DNA of 64,000 bases from Pseudarthrobacter sp. BIM B-2242. Its GTDB lineage: Bacteria > Actinomycetota > Actinomycetes > Actinomycetales > Micrococcaceae. The stretch spans positions 1,178,001-1,242,000 of the forward strand of contig NZ_CP061721.1 of assembly GCF_014764445.1 (NCBI RefSeq), written 5' to 3'. Shown piece by piece: positions 17,624 to 28,436 of this stretch (positions are counted from its first letter, which is position 1; each line of letters starts with the position of its first letter). Below the pieces are notes generated by a model. The model was not told the DNA's origin and made no database searches. It worked only from the letters and a program-made list of their open reading frames with translations. The translations under genes were made by a program, and so were the position numbers.

Positions 17624-19045
17624 ATGGAAAGCGCGACGGCGGACGAGGTGTTGGAACCCATCACGGCCTCCACCGTCCCCGCCGCAGTCCGTCCAGATCA
17701 CGGCGGAGCCGGCGGCGACGAATCCGGGGATGAGGTACTTTTCCCGTCAGATCCTTTACACCGGCGGAAGGACCGTTGCCTGGAACGGTTGGCCGGGATT
17801 GCACGGCTGGAGGCCCGGACCGCGGCGGAAAAGGTTCAGGTCATCGCGGAATTAGTCGAAGTCTCCACGGCGTTGGACCCGCCGGCGCAGTCGCCGCAGG
17901 AGGCCGCCGCACAGGAAATGGCGTTGGTGGCGGAGGTCGCGTGCGCCCTCACGGTCGGCGAACGGACCGCTTCAACCCTGCTGGCCGAATCGCACACCCT
18001 CACCGCTGACTTACCGTTGACCCTCGCCGCCCTGCAGGCCGGGGCAATTTCGTGGCAGCACGCGCGGGTCATGGTGGACGAGGCCACCAACCTTGACCCC
18101 TCCGCTGCGAAGGCTCTGGAAGCGCACTTCCTGGACCCCGACGCACCTAACCCTGCCCGTGGCCCCGCCGGGGAACTTGTTCCCTCCCGGTTCCGGCACA
18201 AGGCCCGGATCTGGCGGGAACGCCACCACCCGGTCAGCATCGAAAAACGCCATACCCGCTCCGTCGCGGACCGGCGCCTGGAATACCGCCCGGACCGGGA
18301 CGGCATGGCCTGGCTCTCCGCGTACCTGCCCGCTGACCGGGCCGCCGGGATCTGGAACCGGGCCACAGCCGCGGCCCGGGCGTTGCAGGGCCCGGACGAG
18401 GACCGCACCCTGACCCAGATGCGTGCCGATGTCGCCGCCACCCTGCTCCTCGGCGGGGCCGCTGACGATCCCCACGCAGGTGTCCCGTCGCCGCGGGCGC
18501 AGGTCCTGATTACCGTGCCCGTCATGTCCCTCCTTGGCGCCACGGACGAACCCGCCATGCTGGACGGGCATGGGCCGATTCCGGTCACCATGGCACGCAG
18601 GCTTATTGCCGATGGTGCCGAGTCGTTCCATCGCGTCCTCATCGACCCCCGGGACGGTGCGCCGTTGGAGATCGGGCGGACCAGTTACCGGGTCACCAAA
18701 GCCCAACGCCAATGGCTTCGCATGCGCGACGGGAAGTGCCCGTTCCCGGGTTGCAGCAACCCTTCCCTGGACAATGAAGCGGACCATCTTCTCGCGTGGG
18801 CCAACGGGGGAACTACCGGCATCAGCAACCTTGCCCAGCCCTGCCCGAAGCACCACAAGCTGCGGCACAGCACCGGCTGGACACCCGGCCCGGCTACCGC
18901 GGATCACCCTCCAGGCTGGATCTCACCCACCGGCAGACGCTACGCGAGCGAACGGCCCGACTGGGAACCGCCACATCTGCCGGACGAGTGGATCGCGGAC
19001 CTTCAGCCGGGCCTTGTCGAAGCAGCGCCACGCCCGGATCCCTAA
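17624..19045 (+). CDS. DUF222 and HNH endonuclease domain protein (13E12-like)
   Basis: A 473-residue protein: an N-terminal DUF222 region (about residues 40-330, Ala-rich helices) and a C-terminal HNH domain with MRDGKCPFPGCSNP, EADHLLAWANGG and CPKHHKLRH. This is the 13E12/REP13E12-like family, present in many copies in Arthrobacter and Mycobacterium genomes and often tied to mobile or intein-like spread; the biological role is unknown. GGGGGT lies directly before the ATG. It stands in a block that interrupts the conserved phoH-fumC order, so lateral arrival is plausible. Confidence 0.9.
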   Translation: MESATADEVLEPITASTVPAAVRPDHGGAGGDESGDEVLFPSDPLHRRKDRCLERLAGIARLEARTAAEKVQVIAELVEVSTALDPPAQSPQEAAAQEMALVAEVACALTVGERTASTLLAESHTLTADLPLTLAALQAGAISWQHARVMVDEATNLDPSAAKALEAHFLDPDAPNPARGPAGELVPSRFRHKARIWRERHHPVSIEKRHTRSVADRRLEYRPDRDGMAWLSAYLPADRAAGIWNRATAAARALQGPDEDRTLTQMRADVAATLLLGGAADDPHAGVPSPRAQVLITVPVMSLLGATDEPAMLDGHGPIPVTMARRLIADGAESFHRVLIDPRDGAPLEIGRTSYRVTKAQRQWLRMRDGKCPFPGCSNPSLDNEADHLLAWANGGTTGISNLAQPCPKHHKLRHSTGWTPGPATADHPPGWISPTGRRYASERPDWEPPHLPDEWIADLQPGLVEAAPRPDP

Positions 19046-19116
19046 TACGAGGTGTTCTCTGGAGGGCGGATATTGGGCTCGCCGAACATCCAGGCCGGGC
19101 GGCCGGACGCGAACAG

Positions 19117-19147
19117 GGGCGCCGCAACCCCCAAGATCGCGGCGCCC
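19117..19147 (+). terminator. Hairpin downstream of the HNH gene
   Basis: GGGCGCCGC (19117-19125) and GCGGCGCCC (19139-19147) are perfect inverted copies with a 13-base loop, 71 bp after the stop. No T-run follows. Confidence 0.45.
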
Positions 19148-19220
19148 TGCGGGTCAGGCGCCCCTGCGGCTGAGTTGGTACTGCGTGAAACGGGGAGTCA
19201 GCTGCCTGCTCCGGTAAACC

Positions 19221-19278
19221 GGTCAACCTCCTGAGGTCTACCTCCTCCGGTCTACTTCCTCCGGTCTACCTCCTCCGG
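19221..19278. repeat. 14-bp tandem repeat, about four copies
   Basis: Units of GGTCTACCTCCTCC: a degenerate copy at 19221-19234, perfect copies at 19235-19248 and 19263-19276, and a one-mismatch copy at 19249-19262, then GGTCACC running into the stop of the MFS gene. The array is pyrimidine-rich on this strand. Confidence 0.9.
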
Positions 19279-21671
<2,393 letters not shown>

Positions 21672-21681
21672 AGAGTAAACT

Positions 21682-21708
21682 TTTGCACTAAATCAGAAAT
21701 AGTGCAAA
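21682..21708. promoter_or_regulatory. 27-bp palindromic operator of the TetR-MFS operon
   Basis: TTTGCACTA (21682-21690) and TAGTGCAAA (21700-21708) are perfect 9-bp inverted arms around a 9-bp AT-rich centre, 11 bp before the regulator start. Reading toward tetR, TTGCAC in the far arm can serve as -35, with a weak -10 in the near arm, so binding would block RNA polymerase. Confidence 0.85.
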
Positions 21709-21780
21709 CTTACGTCTGCATCCGGAAGAGGGCGAATCAACACCGGGACCCTTGCCGGGCGCCGCGGCCTTAACGCAAAA

Positions 21781-21815
21781 CGGCCCCCCACCTTCGCGAT
21801 GAAGGTAGGAGGCCG
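21781..21815 (-). terminator. Rho-independent terminator of fumC
   Basis: On the minus strand a stem of GGCC and ACCTTC/GAAGGT with small mismatches closes a 5-base loop (21781-21815), followed by GTTTTGCG. It lies 28 bp downstream of the fumC stop. Confidence 0.8.
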
Positions 21816-21842
21816 CCGTCGTAATTAAGGAGCCGGTGGGAA

Positions 21843-23264
21843 CTATGCCTTGTGCGGCGGGCGCGTCATGGACATAACGTCCAGCGCGGTGTCCAGCTGC
21901 TCTTCGGTGAGTTCGCCGCGCTCCAGGAAGCCCATGGCCACCACGGTCTCGCGAATGGTCAGGCCCTCAGCCACAGCCTTCTTGGCGATCTTGGCTGCGT
22001 TCTCGTAGCCGATGTGCTTGTTCAGCGGTGTGACGATGGACGGTGAGGCTTCTGCCAGGAAGCGGGCGCGCTCCACGTTGGCGGTGATTCCGTCGATCAT
22101 CTTGTCGGCCATGACGCGGCTGGTGTTGGCCAGCAGGCGCACGGATTCGAGCAGGTTGGCGGCCATGACGGGGATGCCGACGTTCAGTTCGAAGGCGCCG
22201 TTGGTGCCGGACCAGGCAATGGCGGTGTCGTTGCCGATGACCTGGGCGCAGACCATGATGGATGCCTCACAGATGACGGGGTTGACCTTGCCCGGCATGA
22301 TCGAGGAACCGGGCTGCAGATCCGGGATGGCGATTTCGCCGAGGCCGGTGTTGGGGCCGGAGCCCATCCAGCGGAGGTCGTTGTTGATCTTCATAAAGGA
22401 GATCGCGATGTTGCGCAGCTGGCTGGAGGCCTCGATGAGGCCGTCGCGGTTGGCCTGGGCCTCGAAGTGGTCGCGGGCCTCGGTGAGGGGGAGCCCGGTG
22501 TCGGTGGCCAGCAGTTCGATGACGCGCTCCGGGAAGCCGGCAGGAGTGTTGATACCGGTGCCCACTGCCGTGCCGCCGAGCGGTACCTCGGCAACGCGGG
22601 GGAGTGAGGCGTTGATGCGCTCGATGCCGTAGCGCACCTGGGCTGCGTAGCCGCCAAATTCCTGGCCGAGCGTCACCGGGGTGGCGTCCATCAGGTGGGT
22701 ACGGCCGGACTTGACGACGTCCTTGAACTCAACAGCCTTGCGCTCCAGCGACTCGGCCAGGTAGCCGAGGGCCGGGATGAGGTCGTTGATCAGGGCGGAC
22801 GTCGCGGCCACGTGGACCGAGGTGGGAAAAACGTCGTTGGACGACTGGGAGGCGTTGACGTGGTCGTTCGGGTGGACAACCTTGTCACTTCCGGCGGCCT
22901 TGAGTGCGCGGGTGGCGAGCTCGGCGATGACCTCGTTCGTGTTCATGTTCGAGGAGGTGCCGGAGCCGGTCTGGAAGACGTCGATGGGGAAGTCGCCGTC
23001 GTACTTGCCGGCAGCAACCTCATCGGCGGCCTCTGCAATTGCCTTGGCCAGCTCGCCGTCGAGCACTCCAAGTTCTGCGTTGGCCTGGGCAGCCGCCTTC
23101 TTGACCCGGGCGAGGGCTTCGATGTGCGCGCGTTCCAGCGTCTTGCCGGAGATGGGGAAGTTCTCAACTGCACGCTGCGTCTGTGCACGGTACAGGGCGT
23201 TCACGGGGACGCGGACTTCGCCCATCGTGTCGTGTTCAATGCGGAATTCTTCAGTGGAAGTCAT
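21843..23264 (-). CDS. fumC: Fumarate hydratase, class II
   Basis: TCA-cycle enzyme interconverting fumarate and malate; iron-free homotetramer. The 473-residue protein has the family signature [11 protein letters not shown] near residue 325, [11 protein letters not shown] with the active-site His, and [12 protein letters not shown]. The length is standard. ATG 23264 is preceded by TAAGCT exactly 6 bases upstream with no ribosome site, a probable leaderless start. A terminator follows at 21781-21815. Position near glpX matches Rv1098c-Rv1099c. Confidence 0.97.
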   Translation of the reverse strand: MTSTEEFRIEHDTMGEVRVPVNALYRAQTQRAVENFPISGKTLERAHIEALARVKKAAAQANAELGVLDGELAKAIAEAADEVAAGKYDGDFPIDVFQTGSGTSSNMNTNEVIAELATRALKAAGSDKVVHPNDHVNASQSSNDVFPTSVHVAATSALINDLIPALGYLAESLERKAVEFKDVVKSGRTHLMDATPVTLGQEFGGYAAQVRYGIERINASLPRVAEVPLGGTAVGTGINTPAGFPERVIELLATDTGLPLTEARDHFEAQANRDGLIEASSQLRNIAISFMKINNDLRWMGSGPNTGLGEIAIPDLQPGSSIMPGKVNPVICEASIMVCAQVIGNDTAIAWSGTNGAFELNVGIPVMAANLLESVRLLANTSRVMADKMIDGITANVERARFLAEASPSIVTPLNKHIGYENAAKIAKKAVAEGLTIRETVVAMGFLERGELTEEQLDTALDVMSMTRPPHKA

Positions 23265-23341
23265 GGGGCTAGCTTAGGACGATGTGCGCCCGGGGCTAAA
23301 ACCGTGAACCGCATTGCTACGGGGCCCGGTCAGGGGCTGGC

Positions 23342-23956
23342 TTAGATCTCGCCGATCCCCGAAACCACGTTCGCCCGGCCCTCGGCGAGGCTGTAGGACA
23401 AGCCGATCACTGCGGCGCGGCCGTCCTCGATTGCGGCGGAAATCACACGCGAGCTGTCCACGAGGCGCTGGGATGTCTGCTTGACGTGCTCCACCACCAT
23501 GTCGTTGACCTCATGTTCGTCGTTGCGCAGGGATGTCAGGACCGAGGGGGTAATGCGCTCCACGAGGTCCCGGATGAAGCCTGCCGGCATCTGCCCGGTT
23601 TCGACAGCATCCTTTGTGGCGCTCACCGCACCGCAGCTGTCGTGCCCAAGGATGGCGATCAGCGGCACGCCCAGCACGCTGACGCTGTACTCGAGGGAGC
23701 CGAGGACAGCGTCGTCAATCACCTGGCCGGCGGTGCGCACCACAAAGGCGTCACCCAGCCCCAGGTCGAAGATGATTTCCGCGGCGAGCCGTGAGTCGGA
23801 GCAGCCGAAGATCACAGCAAAGGGATGCTGGTTCTCGACAAGCGAGGAGCGGCGGGACGCGTCCTGGTTCGGGTGCGACGATTCGCCGGCAACGAAGCGT
23901 TCGTTGCCTTCGCGCATGCGGCGCCAGGCGAGGGCAGGTGTCAGGTATGTGGCCAC
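23342..23956 (-). CDS. Beta-class carbonic anhydrase
   Basis: Zinc enzyme for CO2 hydration to bicarbonate. The 204-residue protein has zinc ligands in CSDSR (about residues 51-55) and HDSCGA (104-109), plus the N-terminal NERF segment, all typical of beta carbonic anhydrases. Start GTG 23956 is preceded by TAAGGT exactly 6 bases upstream. That TAAGGT contains the stop codon of the upstream DUF4245 gene, so the anhydrase appears to have its own leaderless promoter inside the end of its neighbour. Confidence 0.94.
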   Translation of the reverse strand: MATYLTPALAWRRMREGNERFVAGESSHPNQDASRRSSLVENQHPFAVIFGCSDSRLAAEIIFDLGLGDAFVVRTAGQVIDDAVLGSLEYSVSVLGVPLIAILGHDSCGAVSATKDAVETGQMPAGFIRDLVERITPSVLTSLRNDEHEVNDMVVEHVKQTSQRLVDSSRVISAAIEDGRAAVIGLSYSLAEGRANVVSGIGEI

Positions 23957-23965
23957 TGGCCTACC

Positions 23966-24646
23966 TTACGGCGCCGGGCTGGCTGACGGTGAAACCGTTA
24001 CGGCCGGGTTGCTGTCCATGGATCTCACGACGGCGTCTGCCAGGACAGCGAACTCGTCCAGTTGCGCGGTGCCTGTAAGGACAACGGTGGTTCCGCGGTA
24101 GTCCAGGATCATGCTCTTCTCGCCTTTTCCGGCGTCACGGAGTTCCCAGGCCTGTCCGCCGGCGTCGCGGGTTCCTGTGACCGGCGCGCTCTTGGTCTGC
24201 TGCAGAAGCCACGTGGGGTTGGACTGCCGGGTCTGGATCAGCCCGATGAAGGAGTCCTTCGGGGTGATGTAGCCCACCTCCCACATGGGAACGCCACTGT
24301 CGCTTCCGGACTCCCAACGGGCGTAATTTGGCCGGTAGGCGTTTGCGGTGTCGGGCGCGGCGGGTGTGAATCCTGCCACATCGGCGGCGTTCCGGGCTGA
24401 CGCGCTGACGTCGATGTCCGGGCGGAAGCCGTCGCTCTTGGGGAGCGGGTTCATCAGGACAATGGGCAGGAAAGCGGCAATGCTGACAAGAAGGGCAATG
24501 ATCATGCCGATCACCGACGCATTGGCGCGCTTGGCGGCGGCAGCCGGGATAACGGGCTTTACGGGAGGGTAATCACCGTTCGGCGCGTCGTGCCTGTCGG
24601 GCCCGGAGTCCGAGGGGTCTTGTCCGGCGTTGGTCTTTTCCTGCAT
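23966..24646 (-). CDS. DUF4245 domain-containing membrane-anchored protein
   Basis: A 226-residue protein with a polar N-terminus, one transmembrane helix (about residues 45-66, VIGMIIALLVSIAAFLPIVL) and an extracytoplasmic domain containing the DUF4245 pattern WEVGYITPKDSFIGLIQT. The family is actinobacterial and of unknown role; the M. tuberculosis homologue Rv1100 also lies next to glpX. Start ATG 24646 has GAGGGG 8 bases upstream; GTG 24655, with GACTAT 6 bases upstream, is an alternative leaderless start. It is divergent from glpX. Confidence 0.85.
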   Translation of the reverse strand: MQEKTNAGQDPSDSGPDRHDAPNGDYPPVKPVIPAAAAKRANASVIGMIIALLVSIAAFLPIVLMNPLPKSDGFRPDIDVSASARNAADVAGFTPAAPDTANAYRPNYARWESGSDSGVPMWEVGYITPKDSFIGLIQTRQSNPTWLLQQTKSAPVTGTRDAGGQAWELRDAGKGEKSMILDYRGTTVVLTGTAQLDEFAVLADAVVRSMDSNPAVTVSPSASPAP

Positions 24647-24741
24647 TTCACTCACCCCTCTATAGTCGCGCATGCACAGGCCCAACTCACATTCGGCCTT
24701 GTGGACCGGTGAGACGGTCCATGTTGCGGGCGGACGTCATG

Positions 24742-24773
24742 GCGGCGCCCTCGGCTGGCGCCGCGACTATGAT
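24742..24773 (+). promoter_or_regulatory. Hairpin and candidate -10 of glpX
   Basis: GCGGCGCC (24742-24749) and GGCGCCGC (24757-24764) form a perfect 8-bp inverted repeat ending 3 bp before TATGAT (24768-24773), a good -10 box about 75 bases before the glpX start. The repeat would overlap the -35 zone and may bind a regulator. Confidence 0.4.
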
Positions 24774-24849
24774 CAGTAGCAGAGGAATCATCGCTCGGCT
24801 GAATCCGGCTGAACGGGTCCAATGATCGCCACTCGAAGAAGAGGTTCAC

Positions 24850-25887
24850 GTGCCAGCAACGCCTATGACCCAGCAGTACTCCACGCTCTCCCCCTCACTT
24901 GCTGTGGGTATTGACGAGCCGGACCGCAACCTTGCCCTTGAGCTCGTCCGCGTCACCGAAGCCGCAGCCATCGCCGGCGGCCACTGGGTCGGTTTCGGCG
25001 ACAAGAACAAGGCTGACGGCGCCGCTGTCGACGCCATGCGCTCCTTCCTCCACACCGTCCACTTCAACGGCGTTGTGGTCATCGGCGAGGGCGAAAAAGA
25101 CGAAGCCCCCATGCTGTTCAACGGCGAGCACGTCGGCGACGGCACCGGTCCCGAGTGCGACGTCGCCGTGGACCCGATCGACGGCACGCGCCTCACCGCC
25201 CTGGGCATCAACAACGCCCTCGCGGTACTCGCAGTGGCTGAACGCGGCTCCATGTTCGATCCCTCCGCCGTGTTCTACATGGAAAAGCTCGTCACGGGCC
25301 CGGAAGCTGCCGACATGGTCGATCTGCGGCTCCCGGTGAAGCAGAACCTGCACCTGATCGCCAAGGCGAAGGGCGTGAAGGTCAACCAGCTCAACGTCAT
25401 GATCCTGGACCGCGACCGTCACCGTCCGCTGGTCGAGGAGATCCGCGAAGCCGGTGCCCGCACCAAGTTCATCATGGACGGCGACGTCGCCGGCGCCATT
25501 GCCGCAGCCCGCTCCGGCACCGGCGTTGACGCCCTCATGGGTATCGGCGGCACGCCTGAAGGCATCGTTGCCGCCTGCGCCATCAAGTCCCTCGGCGGCG
25601 TCATCCAGGGCCGGCTGTGGCCCACCAGCGACGACGAGAAGCAGAAGGCCATCGACGCCGGCCACGACCTGGACCGCGTGCTGTCCACCAACGACCTCGT
25701 GTCCAGCGACAACTGCTACTTCGCGGCCACGGGCATCACCGACGGCGACCTCCTCAAGGGTGTGCGCTACTCCAAGGACAAGGTCCTGACCCAGTCCATC
25801 GTGATGCGCTCCAAGTCCGGCACCATCCGCTTTGTCGACGGCGAGCACCAGGCCAGCAAGTGGGAAGGCTACGCCCGCAAGAACTAG
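24850..25887 (+). CDS. glpX: Fructose-1,6-bisphosphatase class II
   Basis: Gluconeogenic phosphatase hydrolysing fructose-1,6-bisphosphate. The 345-residue GlpX protein has the metal-site motif VDPIDGTRL near residue 100, the GDKNKAD segment near residue 52 and IGEGEKDEAP near residue 81. This is the only FBPase class in many actinobacteria (Rv1099c). GTG 24850 is preceded by GAGG 6 bases upstream; internal ATG 24865 is an alternative. A strong terminator follows at once. Confidence 0.95.
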   Translation: MPATPMTQQYSTLSPSLAVGIDEPDRNLALELVRVTEAAAIAGGHWVGFGDKNKADGAAVDAMRSFLHTVHFNGVVVIGEGEKDEAPMLFNGEHVGDGTGPECDVAVDPIDGTRLTALGINNALAVLAVAERGSMFDPSAVFYMEKLVTGPEAADMVDLRLPVKQNLHLIAKAKGVKVNQLNVMILDRDRHRPLVEEIREAGARTKFIMDGDVAGAIAAARSGTGVDALMGIGGTPEGIVAACAIKSLGGVIQGRLWPTSDDEKQKAIDAGHDLDRVLSTNDLVSSDNCYFAATGITDGDLLKGVRYSKDKVLTQSIVMRSKSGTIRFVDGEHQASKWEGYARKN

Positions 25888-25905
25888 TTCCGGGCATAGC
25901 GGAAC

Positions 25906-25938
25906 AACGCCACACCGCTCCGGCGGTGTGGCGTTTTT
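25906..25938 (+). terminator. Rho-independent terminator of glpX
   Basis: AACGCCACACCGC (25906-25918) pairs perfectly with GCGGTGTGGCGTT (25923-25935) around a 4-base loop, with TTTTT at the end of the stem. Confidence 0.95.
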
Positions 25939-26022
25939 CGTGCCTGTGCCACGGTGTGCCGGCATCCGGGGGCAGCCGCCGCAGGGCCGGGCACACCAAG
26001 GCGTTGGTATAGGGTTGAATTC

Positions 26023-27117
26023 ATGAGTCTTGCCGTTATGCCCTGTACTGACCGCGCCGTCTGGGACGGATACGTTGACCAATTTCAGGGCCATCCGCAG
26101 CAACTGTGGGGCTGGGGTGAGACCAAGGGGATGCATGGCTGGTCCGTGGACCGGGTCCTGGTCACCGACGACGAAAACATCCTCGGCTGCGCCCAGTTGC
26201 TGATCCGCAAGCTGCCGTTCCCGTTCCGGGCACTCGTGTACGTGCCGCGCGGCCCCATGTGCTCCGCCGACCACGCCACCGCCGTCCTGGAACAGCTAGC
26301 AGCGCATGCTTCCAGCCGCCACCGGGGCGTTGCGCTGAGCATCGAGCCTGACTGGGACGCCGAGTCCGCCTTCGCCCCGGCGGTGGCCGCCGCCGGCTTC
26401 ACCCCGTCCAGCAACACCGTGCTGATCCCCCGGACCCTCATCCTCGACCTGGCCAAGAGCGACGATGAACTCATGGCAGAGATGTCCAAGTCCACACGTG
26501 CCAACATCCGCAAAGCCATGCGCAGCGAGGTGGAGTTCCGGAAGGTGCAGACCCCGGCGGAACTGGAACAGGTACTGGGCATCTACCACGAGACGGCGGA
26601 CCGGGCCGGGTTCGGAATCCACGAGGACCAGTATTACCGCGACATCTTCGCCAACCTGGGCGAGGGGTCACCTATTATCGGAGCCTTCGACGGCGGGCAG
26701 CTGCTGGCGTTCGTCTGGCTGTCCCGAAGCGGGGCCACGGCGTTTGAGCTCTACGGCGGCGTCTCAGCCGAGGGGCAGAAGCAGCGCGTGAACTACGGCG
26801 TGAAGTGGGCCGCGCTGCAGGCCATGCGCGAGGACGGCTGCGCGCGCTACGACTTCAACGGCCTGCTGAATGACGGCATCTCGGACTTCAAGAAACAGTT
26901 CGCCAAGCATGAGAACTTGCTGATGGGCACGTGGGAGAAGCCGCTGTCACCCCTTTACCCCGTGTACGCCCGGGCAATGCCGGCCGCCCGCAAGGGGCTG
27001 CAGGCAGCGCGAAAGGCCCTGCCGGCAGCCCGGAGGGGGCTACAGAATGCCCTGCCGGCAGCTCGGAAGGCCCTGCCCGCGGCACGGTCGTTCCTGGGAC
27101 GGGTCACACAGCGCTAG
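26023..27117 (+). CDS. FemAB/MurJ-cluster-type peptidoglycan bridge aminoacyltransferase with repeated basic tail
   Basis: Probable aminoacyl-tRNA:peptidoglycan interpeptide ligase of the Fem family, acting on lipid II at the inner membrane face. The 364-residue protein has two GNAT-like halves: QLWGWGETKG (about residues 25-34), a coiled-coil-like LMAEMSKSTRANIRKAMRS near residue 150, and RYDFNGLLNDGISDFKKQF near 285, typical of FemX. Residues from about 316 onward repeat LPAARKA-like units rich in Lys, Arg and Ala, which is unusual. TAGGGT lies 7 bases before ATG 26023. Its stop shares CTAG with convergent manA. Confidence 0.87.
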   Translation: MSLAVMPCTDRAVWDGYVDQFQGHPQQLWGWGETKGMHGWSVDRVLVTDDENILGCAQLLIRKLPFPFRALVYVPRGPMCSADHATAVLEQLAAHASSRHRGVALSIEPDWDAESAFAPAVAAAGFTPSSNTVLIPRTLILDLAKSDDELMAEMSKSTRANIRKAMRSEVEFRKVQTPAELEQVLGIYHETADRAGFGIHEDQYYRDIFANLGEGSPIIGAFDGGQLLAFVWLSRSGATAFELYGGVSAEGQKQRVNYGVKWAALQAMREDGCARYDFNGLLNDGISDFKKQFAKHENLLMGTWEKPLSPLYPVYARAMPAARKGLQAARKALPAARRGLQNALPAARKALPAARSFLGRVTQR

Positions 27118-28370
27118 GCGCCTTTGCCGGCCCCGGTGGTGACCGCGAAAGCAACGGCTGCCTCCGAGGCGCCCGCCACCGGATGCGCGTTGACCGGAGC
27201 CTCGGAGGCGGCCAGGAATGCGCTCCCGCCGCGGGCCAGCTTCAGGTCACCCTTGGGGGAGTCCAGGTACACGGCGCCCGAGACCACAAGCACAACGGCG
27301 GCCCCTGACTGGGCGATCGGGACCGGTGCGGCGCCGGGGGCCAGCTCGATCCGCTGAAGCTGGAATTCCCGGAACGGCGGGCGGTAGAGTTCCTGACCCA
27401 GCGCGGAAAATTCCGGGGTGAGCATCGGCACTGCCACCGACGTGAAGTCGACGGTGCGCAGGAGCTCGGGCACGTCAATGAACTTGGGTGTCAGTCCGCC
27501 CCGGAGCACGTTGTCGGAGGAGGCCATGACTTCCACTCCCAGCCCCGAGAGGTAGGCGTGCACTTTGCCCTCGGGCAGGTAGACGGCCTCGCCGGGAGCG
27601 AGGGAGATGCGGTTGAGAAGCAGCGAGATCAGGACGCCAGGATCACCCGGGTACTGCTCGTTCAGGCTGACCACCGTGGACAGCTCCGCTTGGTACGGTG
27701 CCAGCGGGGCGCCGGAGGCCAAGGCAGCAGCCACCATGGCCGTGGCCTCGGAGACTTTTTCGCCGCCGTTGATCAGCCGTTCAAAGGCGTTCCGGAGGCC
27801 GACGCCTTCGTTGGGTGAACCAAGGTCGTCCAGCAACTCGTTGAGCAGAGCCGGCACGTCGCCTTCCACGGGGTCGAAACAACCGGCCACGTGCAGCAGG
27901 ATCTGCCGTGTGGCCGCCGGCGCACGGAATCCGCACAGTGACTCAAACGGCGTCAGCGCAAGGATCATCTCCGGCTTGTGGTTGTCATCACGGTAATTCC
28001 GGTTGGCCGCATCCTGGGCGATACCGGCAGCGTTCTCGCGCGCGAAGCCCTCCTTGGCCTGCTCAATGCTGGGATGAACCTGAAGCGACAGCGGCTGGGC
28101 GGCGGCAAGGAGTTTTGTGAGGAACGGCAGCCGCGGCCCAAACTCCGCCAAGGATTCACTGCCCAGGAAATGCTCCGGATCGGAGGAGATCAACGCGTCC
28201 AGTGGTGCTTCGGAGCCGTCAGGACGGCGGGCCTTTGACGGGGCGCCGGGGTGTGCACCGATCCACAGCTCGGCTTCCGGGCCGCCGGACCCGGGGCGTC
28301 CCAGCAGGCCTGCGATGGCTGTCCTGGAGCCCCAGGCATAGTCGCGAAGGGCGTTTTCAAGTTCGTACAC
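27114..28370 (-). CDS. manA: Mannose-6-phosphate isomerase, class I
   Basis: Zinc enzyme interconverting fructose-6-phosphate and mannose-6-phosphate, feeding GDP-mannose and thus glycan and protein mannosylation (pmt is in this window). The 418-residue cupin protein has WIGAHPGAPS, QVHPS (zinc ligands Gln/His) and NYRDDNHKPEM, the type I signature. Start codon is GTG 28370. It follows the LCP gene on the same strand with a 66-bp gap, so a purK-purE-LCP-manA transcript is possible. In mycobacteria manA also lies in the whiB2 region. Confidence 0.93.
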   Translation of the reverse strand: MYELENALRDYAWGSRTAIAGLLGRPGSGGPEAELWIGAHPGAPSKARRPDGSEAPLDALISSDPEHFLGSESLAEFGPRLPFLTKLLAAAQPLSLQVHPSIEQAKEGFARENAAGIAQDAANRNYRDDNHKPEMILALTPFESLCGFRAPAATRQILLHVAGCFDPVEGDVPALLNELLDDLGSPNEGVGLRNAFERLINGGEKVSEATAMVAAALASGAPLAPYQAELSTVVSLNEQYPGDPGVLISLLLNRISLAPGEAVYLPEGKVHAYLSGLGVEVMASSDNVLRGGLTPKFIDVPELLRTVDFTSVAVPMLTPEFSALGQELYRPPFREFQLQRIELAPGAAPVPIAQSGAAVVLVVSGAVYLDSPKGDLKLARGGSAFLAASEAPVNAHPVAGASEAAVAFAVTTGAGKGA

Positions 28371-28436
28371 AGCCGGGGTCCATTCCTTTGTATTCAGTCA
28401 GGTAAGAGTTCGGTGGGGCGGAGTGGGGCAGCATGC

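Noticed and set aside
24895..26274. 459-codon minus-strand frame opposite glpX
   Set aside because: It crosses the glpX terminator and the next gene, and has no motif; glpX is unmistakable.
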